Shown: positions 56,001 to 64,000 of the stretch, piece by piece
Position numbering within the stretch: position 1 is the stretch's first letter
How the letters are laid out: the number at the start of each line of letters is the position of its first letter
Assembly: GCF_030409905.1 (NCBI RefSeq)
Contig: NZ_JAUFQT010000001.1
Span: 3,123,001-3,187,000 of the forward strand
Origin: Echinicola jeungdonensis
GTDB taxonomy: Bacteria; Bacteroidota; Bacteroidia; Cytophagales; Cyclobacteriaceae
DNA: 64,000 nt
Direction of reading: 5' to 3'
Program-made: the position numbers and the translations under genes
The notes under the pieces: generated by a model
Seen by the model: only the letters and a program-made list of their open reading frames with translations
Told to the model about the DNA's origin: nothing
Database searches by the model: none

Positions 56001-56522
56001 ATGAATGAAAAGTTGATGCCGGAAAGCAATGAATATGGTTCATTTTATGAAACCTATATTTCCTACGTCCGGGGAAAAGATCCGTTGGATTTGATGCTTT
56101 CCCAAATAGGGGTATTGAGAGAATATTTTGTCGGGGTTACAGAGGAAGTGGCCCAGTCAAATTATGATGATGGGAAGTGGAGTTACAAGGAAGTCATTGG
56201 GCATATTAATGACACAGAGAAGATCATGCTTTATCGGGCCTTGTGTATAGCAAGGAATGAAAAAATAAAGCTTCCAGGTTATGAGCAGGAAGAATATGTC
56301 AAGGCAGCCAATTTTAATCAAATTCCTCTTGCCATATTGTTGGATGATTTTGAACAAAGCAGAAAATTGATGGTTCCTTTTTTTAAAAATCTACCTGATG
56401 AGGCTTTGACCAGAATTGGAAATGCCAATGGTTATGATCTTAGTGTCAGGGCTTTGCTGAATATCATCCCAGGGCATTTTGAACATCATATGCGTATTCT
56501 GCACGAAAGGTATGGCAGGTAA
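56001..56522 (+). CDS. DinB/YfiT-family putative metal-dependent protein
   Basis: 173 residues, four-helix bundle. Metal-binding histidines are in YKEVIGHINDTEK and the C-terminal GHFEHHMRIL. In the family these bind a divalent metal and are linked to damage response or bacillithiol-dependent transfer. An in-frame ATG at 56016 (MPESNEYG) may be the true start, because a -7 promoter element abuts 56001. A second DinB-like gene lies at 63243-63806. Confidence 0.88.
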   Translation: MNEKLMPESNEYGSFYETYISYVRGKDPLDLMLSQIGVLREYFVGVTEEVAQSNYDDGKWSYKEVIGHINDTEKIMLYRALCIARNEKIKLPGYEQEEYVKAANFNQIPLAILLDDFEQSRKLMVPFFKNLPDEALTRIGNANGYDLSVRALLNIIPGHFEHHMRILHERYGR

Positions 56523-56665
56523 TAAAAGATTCTAAATGACTTTCTATATGCCAGTAAAATAAAAATAATGTTCACCGTGGACTGTTCAAAATGTCCTCTG
56601 AGCTTTCCTCAATTTGAAACAGAAAGAAACTAAGCTTATTGGTGAACCAAATAACATCAACAACT

Positions 56666-57178
56666 ATGTTTGAATATAATCCCGAAAAGCATTATCCACA
56701 GGAAACAGAAAGCAGGGTGGTGGTAAGGTTTCAAGATTGCGACCCTCTTCAGCACCTGAATAATGCCAAATATTTTGACTATTATTTTAATGCACGGGAA
56801 GATCAGGTCCCCAAGTTATATGGAATTGAAATGATTGACATGATCCGGAAATATCAAGCGGCTTGGGTAGTTTTTAATCACAATATTTCCTATGTCAGGC
56901 CTGCCATGGTAGGAGAGTGGGTAAGAATAATGAGTAGGGTACTCTGGCACAATAACAATACGGTTGTGGTGGAATATTATATGACCGATGATTCAAAGAA
57001 GGAACTAAAAAATGTACTTTGGACTACTTTGCGTTATGTTACCTTAAAGAGTGGAAAGTCTACTGATCACAAAGGGGCCGTGGTGGAGTTTTTGAAAGCC
57101 ACCTCCGGGGATTTTGATATTAAAGGGTGTACCATATCGGAAAGAGTTAAGCAGTTGAAATCTGAATTGTTTAACTGA
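56666..57178 (+). CDS. Acyl-CoA thioesterase (4HBT/YbgC hot-dog fold)
   Basis: 170 residues from ATG 56666; an upstream TTG at 56639 would add 9 residues. The hot-dog signature VVRFQDCDPLQHLNNAKYFD contains the catalytic Asp of the YbgC/4HBT group, shown here shortened as CDPLQHLNNAKY. It hydrolyses acyl-CoA thioesters; specificity unknown. A tail beyond residue 135 is longer than in YbgC. Confidence 0.9.
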   Translation: MFEYNPEKHYPQETESRVVVRFQDCDPLQHLNNAKYFDYYFNAREDQVPKLYGIEMIDMIRKYQAAWVVFNHNISYVRPAMVGEWVRIMSRVLWHNNNTVVVEYYMTDDSKKELKNVLWTTLRYVTLKSGKSTDHKGAVVEFLKATSGDFDIKGCTISERVKQLKSELFN

Positions 57179-57193
57179 ATGTAGATTTGGAAT

Positions 57194-57231
57194 AAAAAAA
57201 GGGCCGCCAAATTTTTTGACTGCCCTTTTTT
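57194..57231. terminator. Bidirectional terminator between thioesterase and coiled-coil genes
   Basis: AAAAAAGGGC and GCCCTTTTTT around a 17-nt loop, between convergent genes. Confidence 0.85.
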
Positions 57232-57239
57232 GGGGAGGA

Positions 57240-58451
57240 CTAATATACCTTATACATTTTATTGGCTGAATTAATGTATTCCAAGGGCTTAAAGGCCTTG
57301 TCAAAGGAGTTTTGAAGACTGATTAACTTGGATTCCAATTCAATGATTCTTGGGCCGATATGTTTGCTTTCCTTATACTTTTTGATCAGTTCATTGTATT
57401 TATTGATATTTTCACTGATTCGGAAAGTGATTCCACCAAATCTAATCTTAAGAGATTGGATTTCCGCCATTTCATTATGAAAGGTGTTTTTCCAGTTTTT
57501 GGGATTTTGGTCCCTTTCTGCCCGTACTTTATTTGATATGGTTTTGGTCAGATCATTGAGGTATTCGTACCGGAGGTTGGCATCATTTTCATCACTGTAC
57601 CTCTTTTCAAATTCCTTTTTGGAGATGCCCAAAATGTCCAGGTTTTTTTTCAAGTTTTGCTCATAGATTCTTTTTAATTCCTCCAGTTCTGTATCTATAG
57701 CTTCCCATTCAGTTTCAATAAGGTTTTTGTCATGGGTGTATTGGCCTAATACGGTCACCAATTCAAACATTTCCTGACTTTGATTCCTCAATTCCCTATG
57801 TCTTCTTCCATTTCCAATATCTTCTATGTAATTGGACATGCCCATAAACAAAGCCTGACTAAAGGTCCCAAAGATCGGTGTTCCTGCAGAAAGATCGCCA
57901 GTTAAGTTAATTAAGTTGGAAACCACACTCAATGCGGGACTGTCCTCCTTGTTTTCTTTTACATAGCTTTGGAAACCTTTGTACCAATCATTAAACCCGG
58001 GGTATTGAGTAGGGTTGCCCACCGAATTAAGGGTTTGGAAAAAATCCCTTGTGGCCCCAAAAAGAATTAATGGCCTCAATTCCCTTTCCATTGATACCAA
58101 GTTGATCATTGCAGATTGGTAATTACCCTGGTATATATTAAGTTCGGCCTCTTTCTCAGCATGTTGAAAGTCCTCGATCAATTTGACACGCTCAATCAAT
58201 TTTTCGATTTTTTGGGTTTCACTACTGGTCTGGTTGAGCGACTTGTCCAGCATTTGGATTTTTTGGTCCAGGTCGTGGAGTTTGGTCCCCAACTGGTTGT
58301 CCAGGGAGTCCGTTTTTAGTTTAATGCTTTTTAAAAGGCTGTTTTTTAAGGCTTGTTCCAGGGAAATGGTCATCGAATCCGTTTGGGCTTGGGCAGACCA
58401 TAGGGCTAAAAAGAAGATTAAAATGGATATTGGGTATATTTTCAGTTTCAT
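57240..58451 (-). CDS. Exported coiled-coil protein of unknown function
   Basis: 403 residues from ATG 58451, where a signal peptide begins (MKLKIYPISILIFFLALW, cleavage near AQAQ); the longer ORF from 58505 lacks a sensible lead. Two heptad-rich regions (about 40-110, KTDSLDNQLGTKLHDLDQKI; and about 250-385) flank a helical centre with DWYKGFQSYVKENKED. No family recognised. Probably periplasmic or surface-exposed. Confidence 0.8.
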   Translation of the reverse strand: MKLKIYPISILIFFLALWSAQAQTDSMTISLEQALKNSLLKSIKLKTDSLDNQLGTKLHDLDQKIQMLDKSLNQTSSETQKIEKLIERVKLIEDFQHAEKEAELNIYQGNYQSAMINLVSMERELRPLILFGATRDFFQTLNSVGNPTQYPGFNDWYKGFQSYVKENKEDSPALSVVSNLINLTGDLSAGTPIFGTFSQALFMGMSNYIEDIGNGRRHRELRNQSQEMFELVTVLGQYTHDKNLIETEWEAIDTELEELKRIYEQNLKKNLDILGISKKEFEKRYSDENDANLRYEYLNDLTKTISNKVRAERDQNPKNWKNTFHNEMAEIQSLKIRFGGITFRISENINKYNELIKKYKESKHIGPRIIELESKLISLQNSFDKAFKPLEYINSANKMYKVY

Positions 58452-58757
58452 ACAATTTAATTTTTCTTGCTCTATACGAAATTTGTGCCATAAATGTAAT
58501 TCCAAAATTTCAGCTATGAAATAAGAGCGATTTCAAAAATTGTAATAGGTGAATTTAAATTCAATGAATAAATGTTTTAATCAATTAGTTATTTGCTTGA
58601 AATAGGTTTGAAAAGCATAAAAATATATATAAAAAGCAAAATAATGCATTGAAATGTGGATTTTTACTATTATATTATTGGAGGTAATAATCCGGTCCCG
58701 GATAAAAATGAATGTTTATTTGGTGCCGGATAGCTTGATCACCCTAAATTAATCCCC

Positions 58758-59915
58758 ATGTTTTTCACCCCCAGGATTATTTTTGACGAGGAGCACCTTT
58801 TGTTTCGTCAGTCGGTAAAAGAGTTTGTAAAAAGGGAAATTACGCCCAATAATGCACAATGGGAGCAGCAAAAGATGGTGTCCAGGGAATCCTGGAAAAA
58901 GTTAGGGGAAAACGGTTTTTTGTGTATGCAGGCACCCGAAAGATACGGTGGGTTGGCATTGGAAGATTTCAGGTTCAATGCCCTATTTATTGAGGAGTTA
59001 GGTCTAAGTGGTTGTTCAGGACCGGCGATTGGGTATCCATTGCATAATGATATTGTATTACCCTATATTCTGCATTATGGTTCCGAGGAGGCAAAAATAA
59101 AATATATCCCCAAAATGGTATCAGGAGATTATATTTCTGCGATTGCAATGACGGAGCCAGGAGCAGGAAGTGATTTGCAAAATATTAAATCCAGAGCTAT
59201 TGACCAGGGAGGATATTATACCCTTAGTGGAACAAAAACTTTTATTACCAATGGCTACCTAAGTGATGTCGTTGTAGTTGCTGCAAAAACTGACCCTAGT
59301 AAAGGAGCTAGGGGGATTAGCTTATTTGTGGTGGATAAGGAAATGCAAGGGTTTACCAAAGGAGTTCCATTTAAAAAAGTCGGCCTGCATGCACAGGATA
59401 CTTGTGAATTGTTTTTCGAGGAAGTCAAAGTTCCCAAAAAAAACTTATTGGGGGAGCCTGGAAGAGGTTTTACCTACCTGATGACTGAGTTGGCTCAGGA
59501 AAGATTGGTAGTAGCCTTGGCCGCTTTGGCATTGGCAGAATTTATGATTAATGAAACCATAAAATATGTGAAACGCCGCCCCGCTTTTGGAAAAACCGTG
59601 GCCGATTTTCAAAACACCAGGTTCAAATTGGCTGAATTGGCTGCTAAAATCGAGCAAGCCAGAATATATTGTGATCAACTGGTAATGCTGCATAATGAGA
59701 AAAAAGTGGACAGTGCCATGGCTTCCGCTGCAAAATATTTAATGACTGAATTACAATGCGAAGTTGCCGATGAATGCGTTCAACTTCATGGGGGCTATGG
59801 ATATATGTGGGATTATCCGGTGGCAAGAGCTTATGCAGATGCCCGGGTGCAAAGGATATATGCAGGAACCAATGAAATTATGAAGGAGCTAATTGCCAGA
59901 AAGATTTTAAAGTAA
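58758..59915 (+). CDS. Acyl-CoA dehydrogenase
   Basis: 385 residues, the normal length. Substrate and FAD motifs: AIAMTEPGAGSDLQNIKS, GTKTFITNGYLSDVVVV split, LHGGYGYMWDYPVARAYAD and AGTNEIMKELIAR. Catalyses the first step of fatty-acid or branched-chain acyl-CoA beta-oxidation. Alone on its transcript, but the next gene is an acyl-CoA ligase, so both may serve fatty-acid breakdown. Sequence favours the long-chain or isovaleryl-like group; exact chain length is not determinable. Confidence 0.94.
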   Translation: MFFTPRIIFDEEHLLFRQSVKEFVKREITPNNAQWEQQKMVSRESWKKLGENGFLCMQAPERYGGLALEDFRFNALFIEELGLSGCSGPAIGYPLHNDIVLPYILHYGSEEAKIKYIPKMVSGDYISAIAMTEPGAGSDLQNIKSRAIDQGGYYTLSGTKTFITNGYLSDVVVVAAKTDPSKGARGISLFVVDKEMQGFTKGVPFKKVGLHAQDTCELFFEEVKVPKKNLLGEPGRGFTYLMTELAQERLVVALAALALAEFMINETIKYVKRRPAFGKTVADFQNTRFKLAELAAKIEQARIYCDQLVMLHNEKKVDSAMASAAKYLMTELQCEVADECVQLHGGYGYMWDYPVARAYADARVQRIYAGTNEIMKELIARKILK

Positions 59916-60279
59916 CTGCTGTTTTATGGTAAAGCAAGACCCAAGTCGTTGGACGGCTGAAATCAGGATTTGAAGGTTTTATTTTTACCCAAAATTTATT
60001 TGAATCAATGCCATATCACCTGTTCAGGGACCGTCCATTTAATGGTTATTATTTCCTTTTAATAAAGCTAAAACTGGGTGGGCCAGGGGCCTAAATAAAG
60101 AGTTGATTTTATTTTGTTAATTCTTCTTTACTGGTATAAGGTTTTTATAATCAATAATTAAGCAGAATTTCTTCTTTCAGGTAAATTTTTTTCTTTTTTT
60201 TAAAATCATAAATAAGCTATATTGATAAGTAAATCAGCGGTTAATATTAACTAATCACCTCATTCAAATTTCATATTTC
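59916..60279. other. Intergenic stretch without visible feature
   Basis: 364 nt between acyl-CoA dehydrogenase and ligase genes. AT-rich; no ORF, RNA gene or clear terminator seen. Confidence 0.5.
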
Positions 60280-61965
60280 ATGCAAGATTTCCCATGGTTC
60301 AAGCATTATCCCAAATCCGTTCCCAAAGAAGTGGATGTCCACGCATATGGCAATATCGTGGACCTATTTGAAGAGTGCATCATTAAATATAAGGATGCCG
60401 TGGCCTATGAATGTATGGGTAAAAAAATGAGTTTTAACCAACTCGATCAATTATCTCAAAATTTTGCAGCCTTTTTACAGGAAGATTTAGGGTTGAAAAA
60501 GGGTGACCGGATAGCAATCCAAATGCCTAATTTACTTCAATATCCAGTGGTGATGTTTGGGGCTTTGAGGGCAGGTTTGATCATCGTCAATACCAACCCC
60601 CTTTATACTTCCAAAGAGATGTTGCATCAGTTTAAGGATGCCAAGATTGAAGCCATTGTAATTTTGGCCAATTTTGCCAGTAAACTAGAGGAAATCCTAC
60701 CGGAACTTGGAGTGAAACATATCATCATTACAGAGATTGGGGATATGTTGGGAGGAATGAAAGGAAGCATTGTGAATTTTGTAGTGAAATACATCAAACA
60801 AATGGTGCCTACATATCATATTAAAAATAAAATGGCCCTGATGGATTGTCTGAAAAAGGGAGTTTCTTCTATTTTTAAACCTGTAGAAATATCTTCTGAG
60901 GATACTGCCTTTTTACAATATACTGGAGGAACCACTGGGATTTCCAAAGGTGCCGAGCTTACCCATGCCAATATTGTGGCCAATATGCAGCAAATTTCTG
61001 CCTGGATGCTTCCCAAACTGAAGGAACGGGAGGAAATGGTTATAACCGCCCTTCCCCTGTATCATATATTTGCTCTTACTGTCAACTGTCTTGCTATGTT
61101 GAAAATTGGGGCGCATAATGTACTTGTTACCAATCCTAGGGATATGAAGGCTTTTTGTAAGGACTTGCGTACCCATCCATTTAGTATTCTTACTGGAGTA
61201 AATACTTTATTCAATGGTTTATTAAACCAAGAATCATTTAGGAATCTTGATTTTAGTGCTTTAAAGATATCTGTGGGAGGAGGAATGGCTGTTCAAAAAT
61301 ATGTGGCCGAAAAGTGGAAAGAAGTAACAGGAACTCCACTGGCAGAAGGATATGGCTTGACGGAGACTTCACCTGTTGTTTCCTGTAACCCTATTGATGG
61401 AAATGAGCGGCTGGGAACTATCGGCTTGCCGCTACCCAATACCGAAATTAAAATTATTGATGATGATGGCAATGCTTTGTCTTTTGGAGAAAAAGGGGAA
61501 CTATGCATCAAAGGGCCCCAAGTGATGAAAGGTTATTGGAAAATGCCGGAAGAAACCGCCAAAGTATTGTCTGAAGATGGTTGGTTAAAAACCGGAGATA
61601 TTGCTGTTTTAAATGAAGATGGCTATTTGAAAATTGTGGATAGGAAAAAAGAGATGATTTTGGTTTCTGGCTTTAATGTATATCCCAATGAAGTGGAGGA
61701 TGCTATTGCCTCTCATGAAAAAGTGGTAGAGGTGGGCGTCATAGGCATACCTGATGAACAAAGCACAGAAAGGGTAATTGCCTATGTAGTTCCAAATGAT
61801 ACCTCTCTTTCAGAGGAGGAAGTAATCCAGCACAGCCGTCAATCCCTGACAAGCTATAAAGTTCCTAAAGAAGTCCATTTTGTTGATGAATTGCCCAAGT
61901 CCAATGTAGGAAAAATCCTCAGAAGGCTAATCAAGGAAAATCACCAGAAAAAAGTATTACCATAA
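60280..61965 (+). CDS. fadD: Long-chain fatty acid-CoA ligase
   Basis: 561 residues, FadD size. Adenylation motifs: YTGGTTGISKGAE (phosphate loop), YGLTETSPVV, GWLKTGDIAV, and the C-terminal Lys in SNVGKILRR. FNVYPNEVED is the FadD-type hinge. It activates fatty acids to CoA thioesters with ATP. Strong terminator follows, shared with convergent bioB. Confidence 0.94.
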   Translation: MQDFPWFKHYPKSVPKEVDVHAYGNIVDLFEECIIKYKDAVAYECMGKKMSFNQLDQLSQNFAAFLQEDLGLKKGDRIAIQMPNLLQYPVVMFGALRAGLIIVNTNPLYTSKEMLHQFKDAKIEAIVILANFASKLEEILPELGVKHIIITEIGDMLGGMKGSIVNFVVKYIKQMVPTYHIKNKMALMDCLKKGVSSIFKPVEISSEDTAFLQYTGGTTGISKGAELTHANIVANMQQISAWMLPKLKEREEMVITALPLYHIFALTVNCLAMLKIGAHNVLVTNPRDMKAFCKDLRTHPFSILTGVNTLFNGLLNQESFRNLDFSALKISVGGGMAVQKYVAEKWKEVTGTPLAEGYGLTETSPVVSCNPIDGNERLGTIGLPLPNTEIKIIDDDGNALSFGEKGELCIKGPQVMKGYWKMPEETAKVLSEDGWLKTGDIAVLNEDGYLKIVDRKKEMILVSGFNVYPNEVEDAIASHEKVVEVGVIGIPDEQSTERVIAYVVPNDTSLSEEEVIQHSRQSLTSYKVPKEVHFVDELPKSNVGKILRRLIKENHQKKVLP

Positions 61966-61998
61966 AAAAAGCGGGTTTATAAACGACCCGCTTTTTTT
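61964..61998. terminator. Bidirectional terminator between fadD and bioB
   Basis: AAAAAAAGCGGGT pairs perfectly with ACCCGCTTTTTTT around a 9-nt loop. Confidence 0.93.
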
Positions 61999-61999
61999 A

Positions 62000-62980
62000 T
62001 TAAAGGCTTACTTCTTTATCTTTAAATGCTTCCCTGGGTTTTAGATTCAGGGTTTGGAAAAGTTGTTTGTCTGAATCTTCTTCCGGATTTGGGGTGGTTA
62101 ATAATTTGTCCCCTGCAAAAATGGAGTTGGCTCCAGCCATAAAGCAAAGGGCTTGTTCCTCTGTGGTCATTCTTACCCTTCCCGCAGAAAGTCTGACCAT
62201 GGCTTTCGGCATGATAATTCTAGCAGTGGCGATCATCCTGACCATTTCCCAAACAGATACTTTTTCCTGTTCCTCCAATGGAGTTCCTTCTACTGGAACC
62301 AGGGCATTTACAGGTACAGACTCTGGATGACTTGGCAAAGTAGCCAAAGTGTGTAACATGCCTACCCGGTCTTCCAGATTTTCCCCCAATCCGATGATTC
62401 CACCCGAGCAAACCGAAATATCAGCTTTCCGGACATTATCCAGGGTGTTTAGCCTATCGTCATAGTTTCGGGTGGTTATGATCTGGTCATAATGTTCCTC
62501 ACTGGTGTCCAGGTTATGGTTATAGGCATAAAGGCCAGCATCTTTAAGCTTTTTGGCCTGTTCTTCAGAAAGCATACCTAAGGTGCAGCACACTTCCATG
62601 CCCATGGTATTTACCCCTTTTACCATTTCCAGAACCTTGTCAAAGTCCCGGTTGTCCCTTACTTCTCTCCAGGCAGCACCCATGCAGAACCTTGTGCTAC
62701 CGGCAGATTTTGCATCAGCAGCTTTCTGCAAAACTTCTTCCACTTCCAATAGTTTGTGGACCTTTACATCAGTATGGTACCTTGCTGCTTGAGGGCAATA
62801 GGCACAATCTTCAGGGCAACCCCCAGTTTTTACTGACAATAGGGTGCAAACTTGTACTTCCTGTGGGTCATTAAACTCCCTATGAACAGTGGCTGCCTTA
62901 TATATTAATTCTAAAATGGGTTGATCAAAAATAGCTTTGATTTCTTCCCTTGTCCAATCGTTTCTAATCTCAGTCATCAA
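62000..62980 (-). CDS. bioB: Biotin synthase
   Basis: 326 residues. Radical SAM cysteines Cys55, Cys59 and Cys62 in [12 protein letters not shown]; other BioB motifs [15 protein letters not shown] and [15 protein letters not shown] [10 protein letters not shown]. Inserts sulfur into dethiobiotin. No other biotin genes are adjacent. The start is Met-Met, so 62977 is equally possible. Confidence 0.97.
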   Translation of the reverse strand: MMTEIRNDWTREEIKAIFDQPILELIYKAATVHREFNDPQEVQVCTLLSVKTGGCPEDCAYCPQAARYHTDVKVHKLLEVEEVLQKAADAKSAGSTRFCMGAAWREVRDNRDFDKVLEMVKGVNTMGMEVCCTLGMLSEEQAKKLKDAGLYAYNHNLDTSEEHYDQIITTRNYDDRLNTLDNVRKADISVCSGGIIGLGENLEDRVGMLHTLATLPSHPESVPVNALVPVEGTPLEEQEKVSVWEMVRMIATARIIMPKAMVRLSAGRVRMTTEEQALCFMAGANSIFAGDKLLTTPNPEEDSDKQLFQTLNLKPREAFKDKEVSL

Positions 62981-63242
62981 AATGGCATTTGGATGGTGAA
63001 TTCAGGGGCTAAAATTATTGATTTTTGTTTAGTATGTAATGATTTTTTCTGCTTTTTCCCTATTCAATTGAGAATGGGTGAGTTAAGCTAACCTGATCCG
63101 GGGTTTGGATTGAGGTGATATTATATAAGAGGGTAATTAATCTCACTTATTAAGCCTTAAACCAGGATGGTCTTAAGGACATGGAATTAACTTGTCTGGG
63201 GCAACAGGCCAGAATAGGATTTTAGGCTAATAATAATCAGAA

Positions 63243-63806
63243 TTATTTTTTTATTTCTTCCAGGAGATGGAAAGCTTGATTGTAATGTCTTTTTTCATGA
63301 CTGATAATGATATTGATTGCCAATTCCAAGGGATAGGCAATTAAACGGTTAGCCGGGGAATGAATCACCTGTTTATTTTCTAGAAATGGCTTAAGTTGAC
63401 CTATCCAACGAGAAAGATTCTTTTGGTGTTTTTCAAACTGGTCTAATAGTTCTTTATTTTCGGGTACTTCATATTTGGATGGGATCCATATGGGAAGGGT
63501 TTTGAATTTTTTGTGGTTTTCCGGGGCAACGGATTTGAGGATCATTTTACCCAGCGCTTTTGTAAGAAAACCAAAATTGCCAATGAATGGCTTGGAATAA
63601 TTTCCCTTTTCCAATTGTCGAAAAATAGGAAAATAGCTTTCGTTTAGGACGATCAAATGTTGGATGTTTTCAGCAATACTCCAGGTTTTTGCATCGGGTT
63701 TCATATGCAGGGTTTCCACATCCAAAGATTGAAAGCTGTCTTTAAACGATGCAGTAATTTCTTGAATATCCTGTTGCCAATTCTTAATGGTGGTATCCAT
63801 GTTCAT
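63243..63806 (-). CDS. DinB-superfamily protein
   Basis: 187 residues, four-helix bundle of the DinB_2 type. The metal-site histidines appear in AENIQHLIVLNESY and ISHEKRHYNQAFHLL. It has the same fold as the gene at 56001 but little similarity along its length. Monocistronic; role unknown. Confidence 0.85.
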   Translation of the reverse strand: MNMDTTIKNWQQDIQEITASFKDSFQSLDVETLHMKPDAKTWSIAENIQHLIVLNESYFPIFRQLEKGNYSKPFIGNFGFLTKALGKMILKSVAPENHKKFKTLPIWIPSKYEVPENKELLDQFEKHQKNLSRWIGQLKPFLENKQVIHSPANRLIAYPLELAINIIISHEKRHYNQAFHLLEEIKK

Positions 63807-63919
63807 ATTAAGGGAAATGTAGCTTTTTTGAATTTAGTAAAAATGTAAAATACTATGACATTAAGCGTCAAAATTCGCTAATATGATTGAAAAAACATGA
63901 ATTTTGGTTGGTGAAAAGC

Positions 63920-63927
63920 TAAATTTG
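63920..63927 (+). promoter_or_regulatory. Possible promoter -7 element of the exonuclease gene
   Basis: TAAATTTG, 14 nt upstream of the ATG at 63941. Confidence 0.4.
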
Positions 63928-63940
63928 TCAATATAAAAAA

Positions 63941-64000
63941 ATGGGTATGTATGCAATCGTTGATATTGAAACCACTGGAGGGTATGGGAGAAGACATCGA
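63941..64000 (+). CDS. DEDDh exonuclease domain protein, 5' end only
   Basis: The first 20 codons (ATG 63941 or 63947) run off the window. YAIVDIETTGG is the Exo I motif of DnaQ-like 3'-5' exonucleases, with both the Asp and Glu metal ligands. Full length and any fused GIY-YIG domain cannot be seen. Confidence 0.85.
   Translation, partial: MGMYAIVDIETTGGYGRRHR

Overview
The window (AT-rich, compact, about 50 protein genes) comes from a Bacteroidota chromosome. I infer the order Cytophagales, probably family Cyclobacteriaceae, without proof. Signs are a SusC/SusD pair, a type IX secretion plug protein, DUF4249 beside a TonB receptor, a PUR-alpha-like DUF3276 protein, a LuxC-type acyl-CoA reductase facing a ferredoxin, and promoters of the Bacteroidota form TTTG-N17-20-TAnnTTTG. 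Most is core chromosome. I see no insertion sequence, prophage, tRNA, rRNA or CRISPR array.

Layout. 1-9365 (all minus): a polysaccharide-utilisation locus with a membrane regulator (7TM-DISM sensor fused to a transposase-like zinc ribbon and helix-turn-helix), SusC, SusD, a LamG lipoprotein and a glucoamylase-family (PF10091) lipoprotein cut by the window edge. 9533-13352: flavin reductase, FtsE with a small partner ORF, fructose-6-phosphate aldolase, SRP RNA and two small unknowns. 13554-21857: a complete tryptophan operon, trpE-G-D-C-F-B-A plus a DAHP synthase, preceded by a leader peptide with three consecutive Trp codons and an attenuator. 22034-25824: phenylalanine hydroxylase, then hisH-A-F-IE. 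25974-32715: S41 protease lipoprotein, TetR-ABC1 kinase pair, PQQ-type sugar dehydrogenase, ABC-F ATPase. 32875-39588: T9SS plug, an orphan Cas6, YchF, AI-2E family permease, DUF3276, ferredoxin, acyl-CoA reductase. 40088-49304: short-chain fatty acid transporter, aconitase, hybrid histidine kinase, TPR lipoprotein, ArsC, CDF transporter. 49994-58451: a 29-residue membrane micro-ORF, TonB receptor with DUF4249, M3 peptidase, DinB, thioesterase, coiled-coil protein. 58758-64000: acyl-CoA dehydrogenase, acyl-CoA ligase, biotin synthase, DinB, and the start of an exonuclease.

How it fits together. The first block imports and cuts a glycan under a probable membrane-bound one-component regulator. 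The trp block couples DAHP supply to tryptophan synthesis and appears controlled by ribosome-mediated attenuation. The most unusual items are the sensor/transposase-domain fusion, the trp leader, and a stand-alone Cas6 with its own promoter and a 5'UTR hairpin.

Method limits: everything was read by eye. Domain limits are approximate, RNA folds were not computed, and no database was searched.
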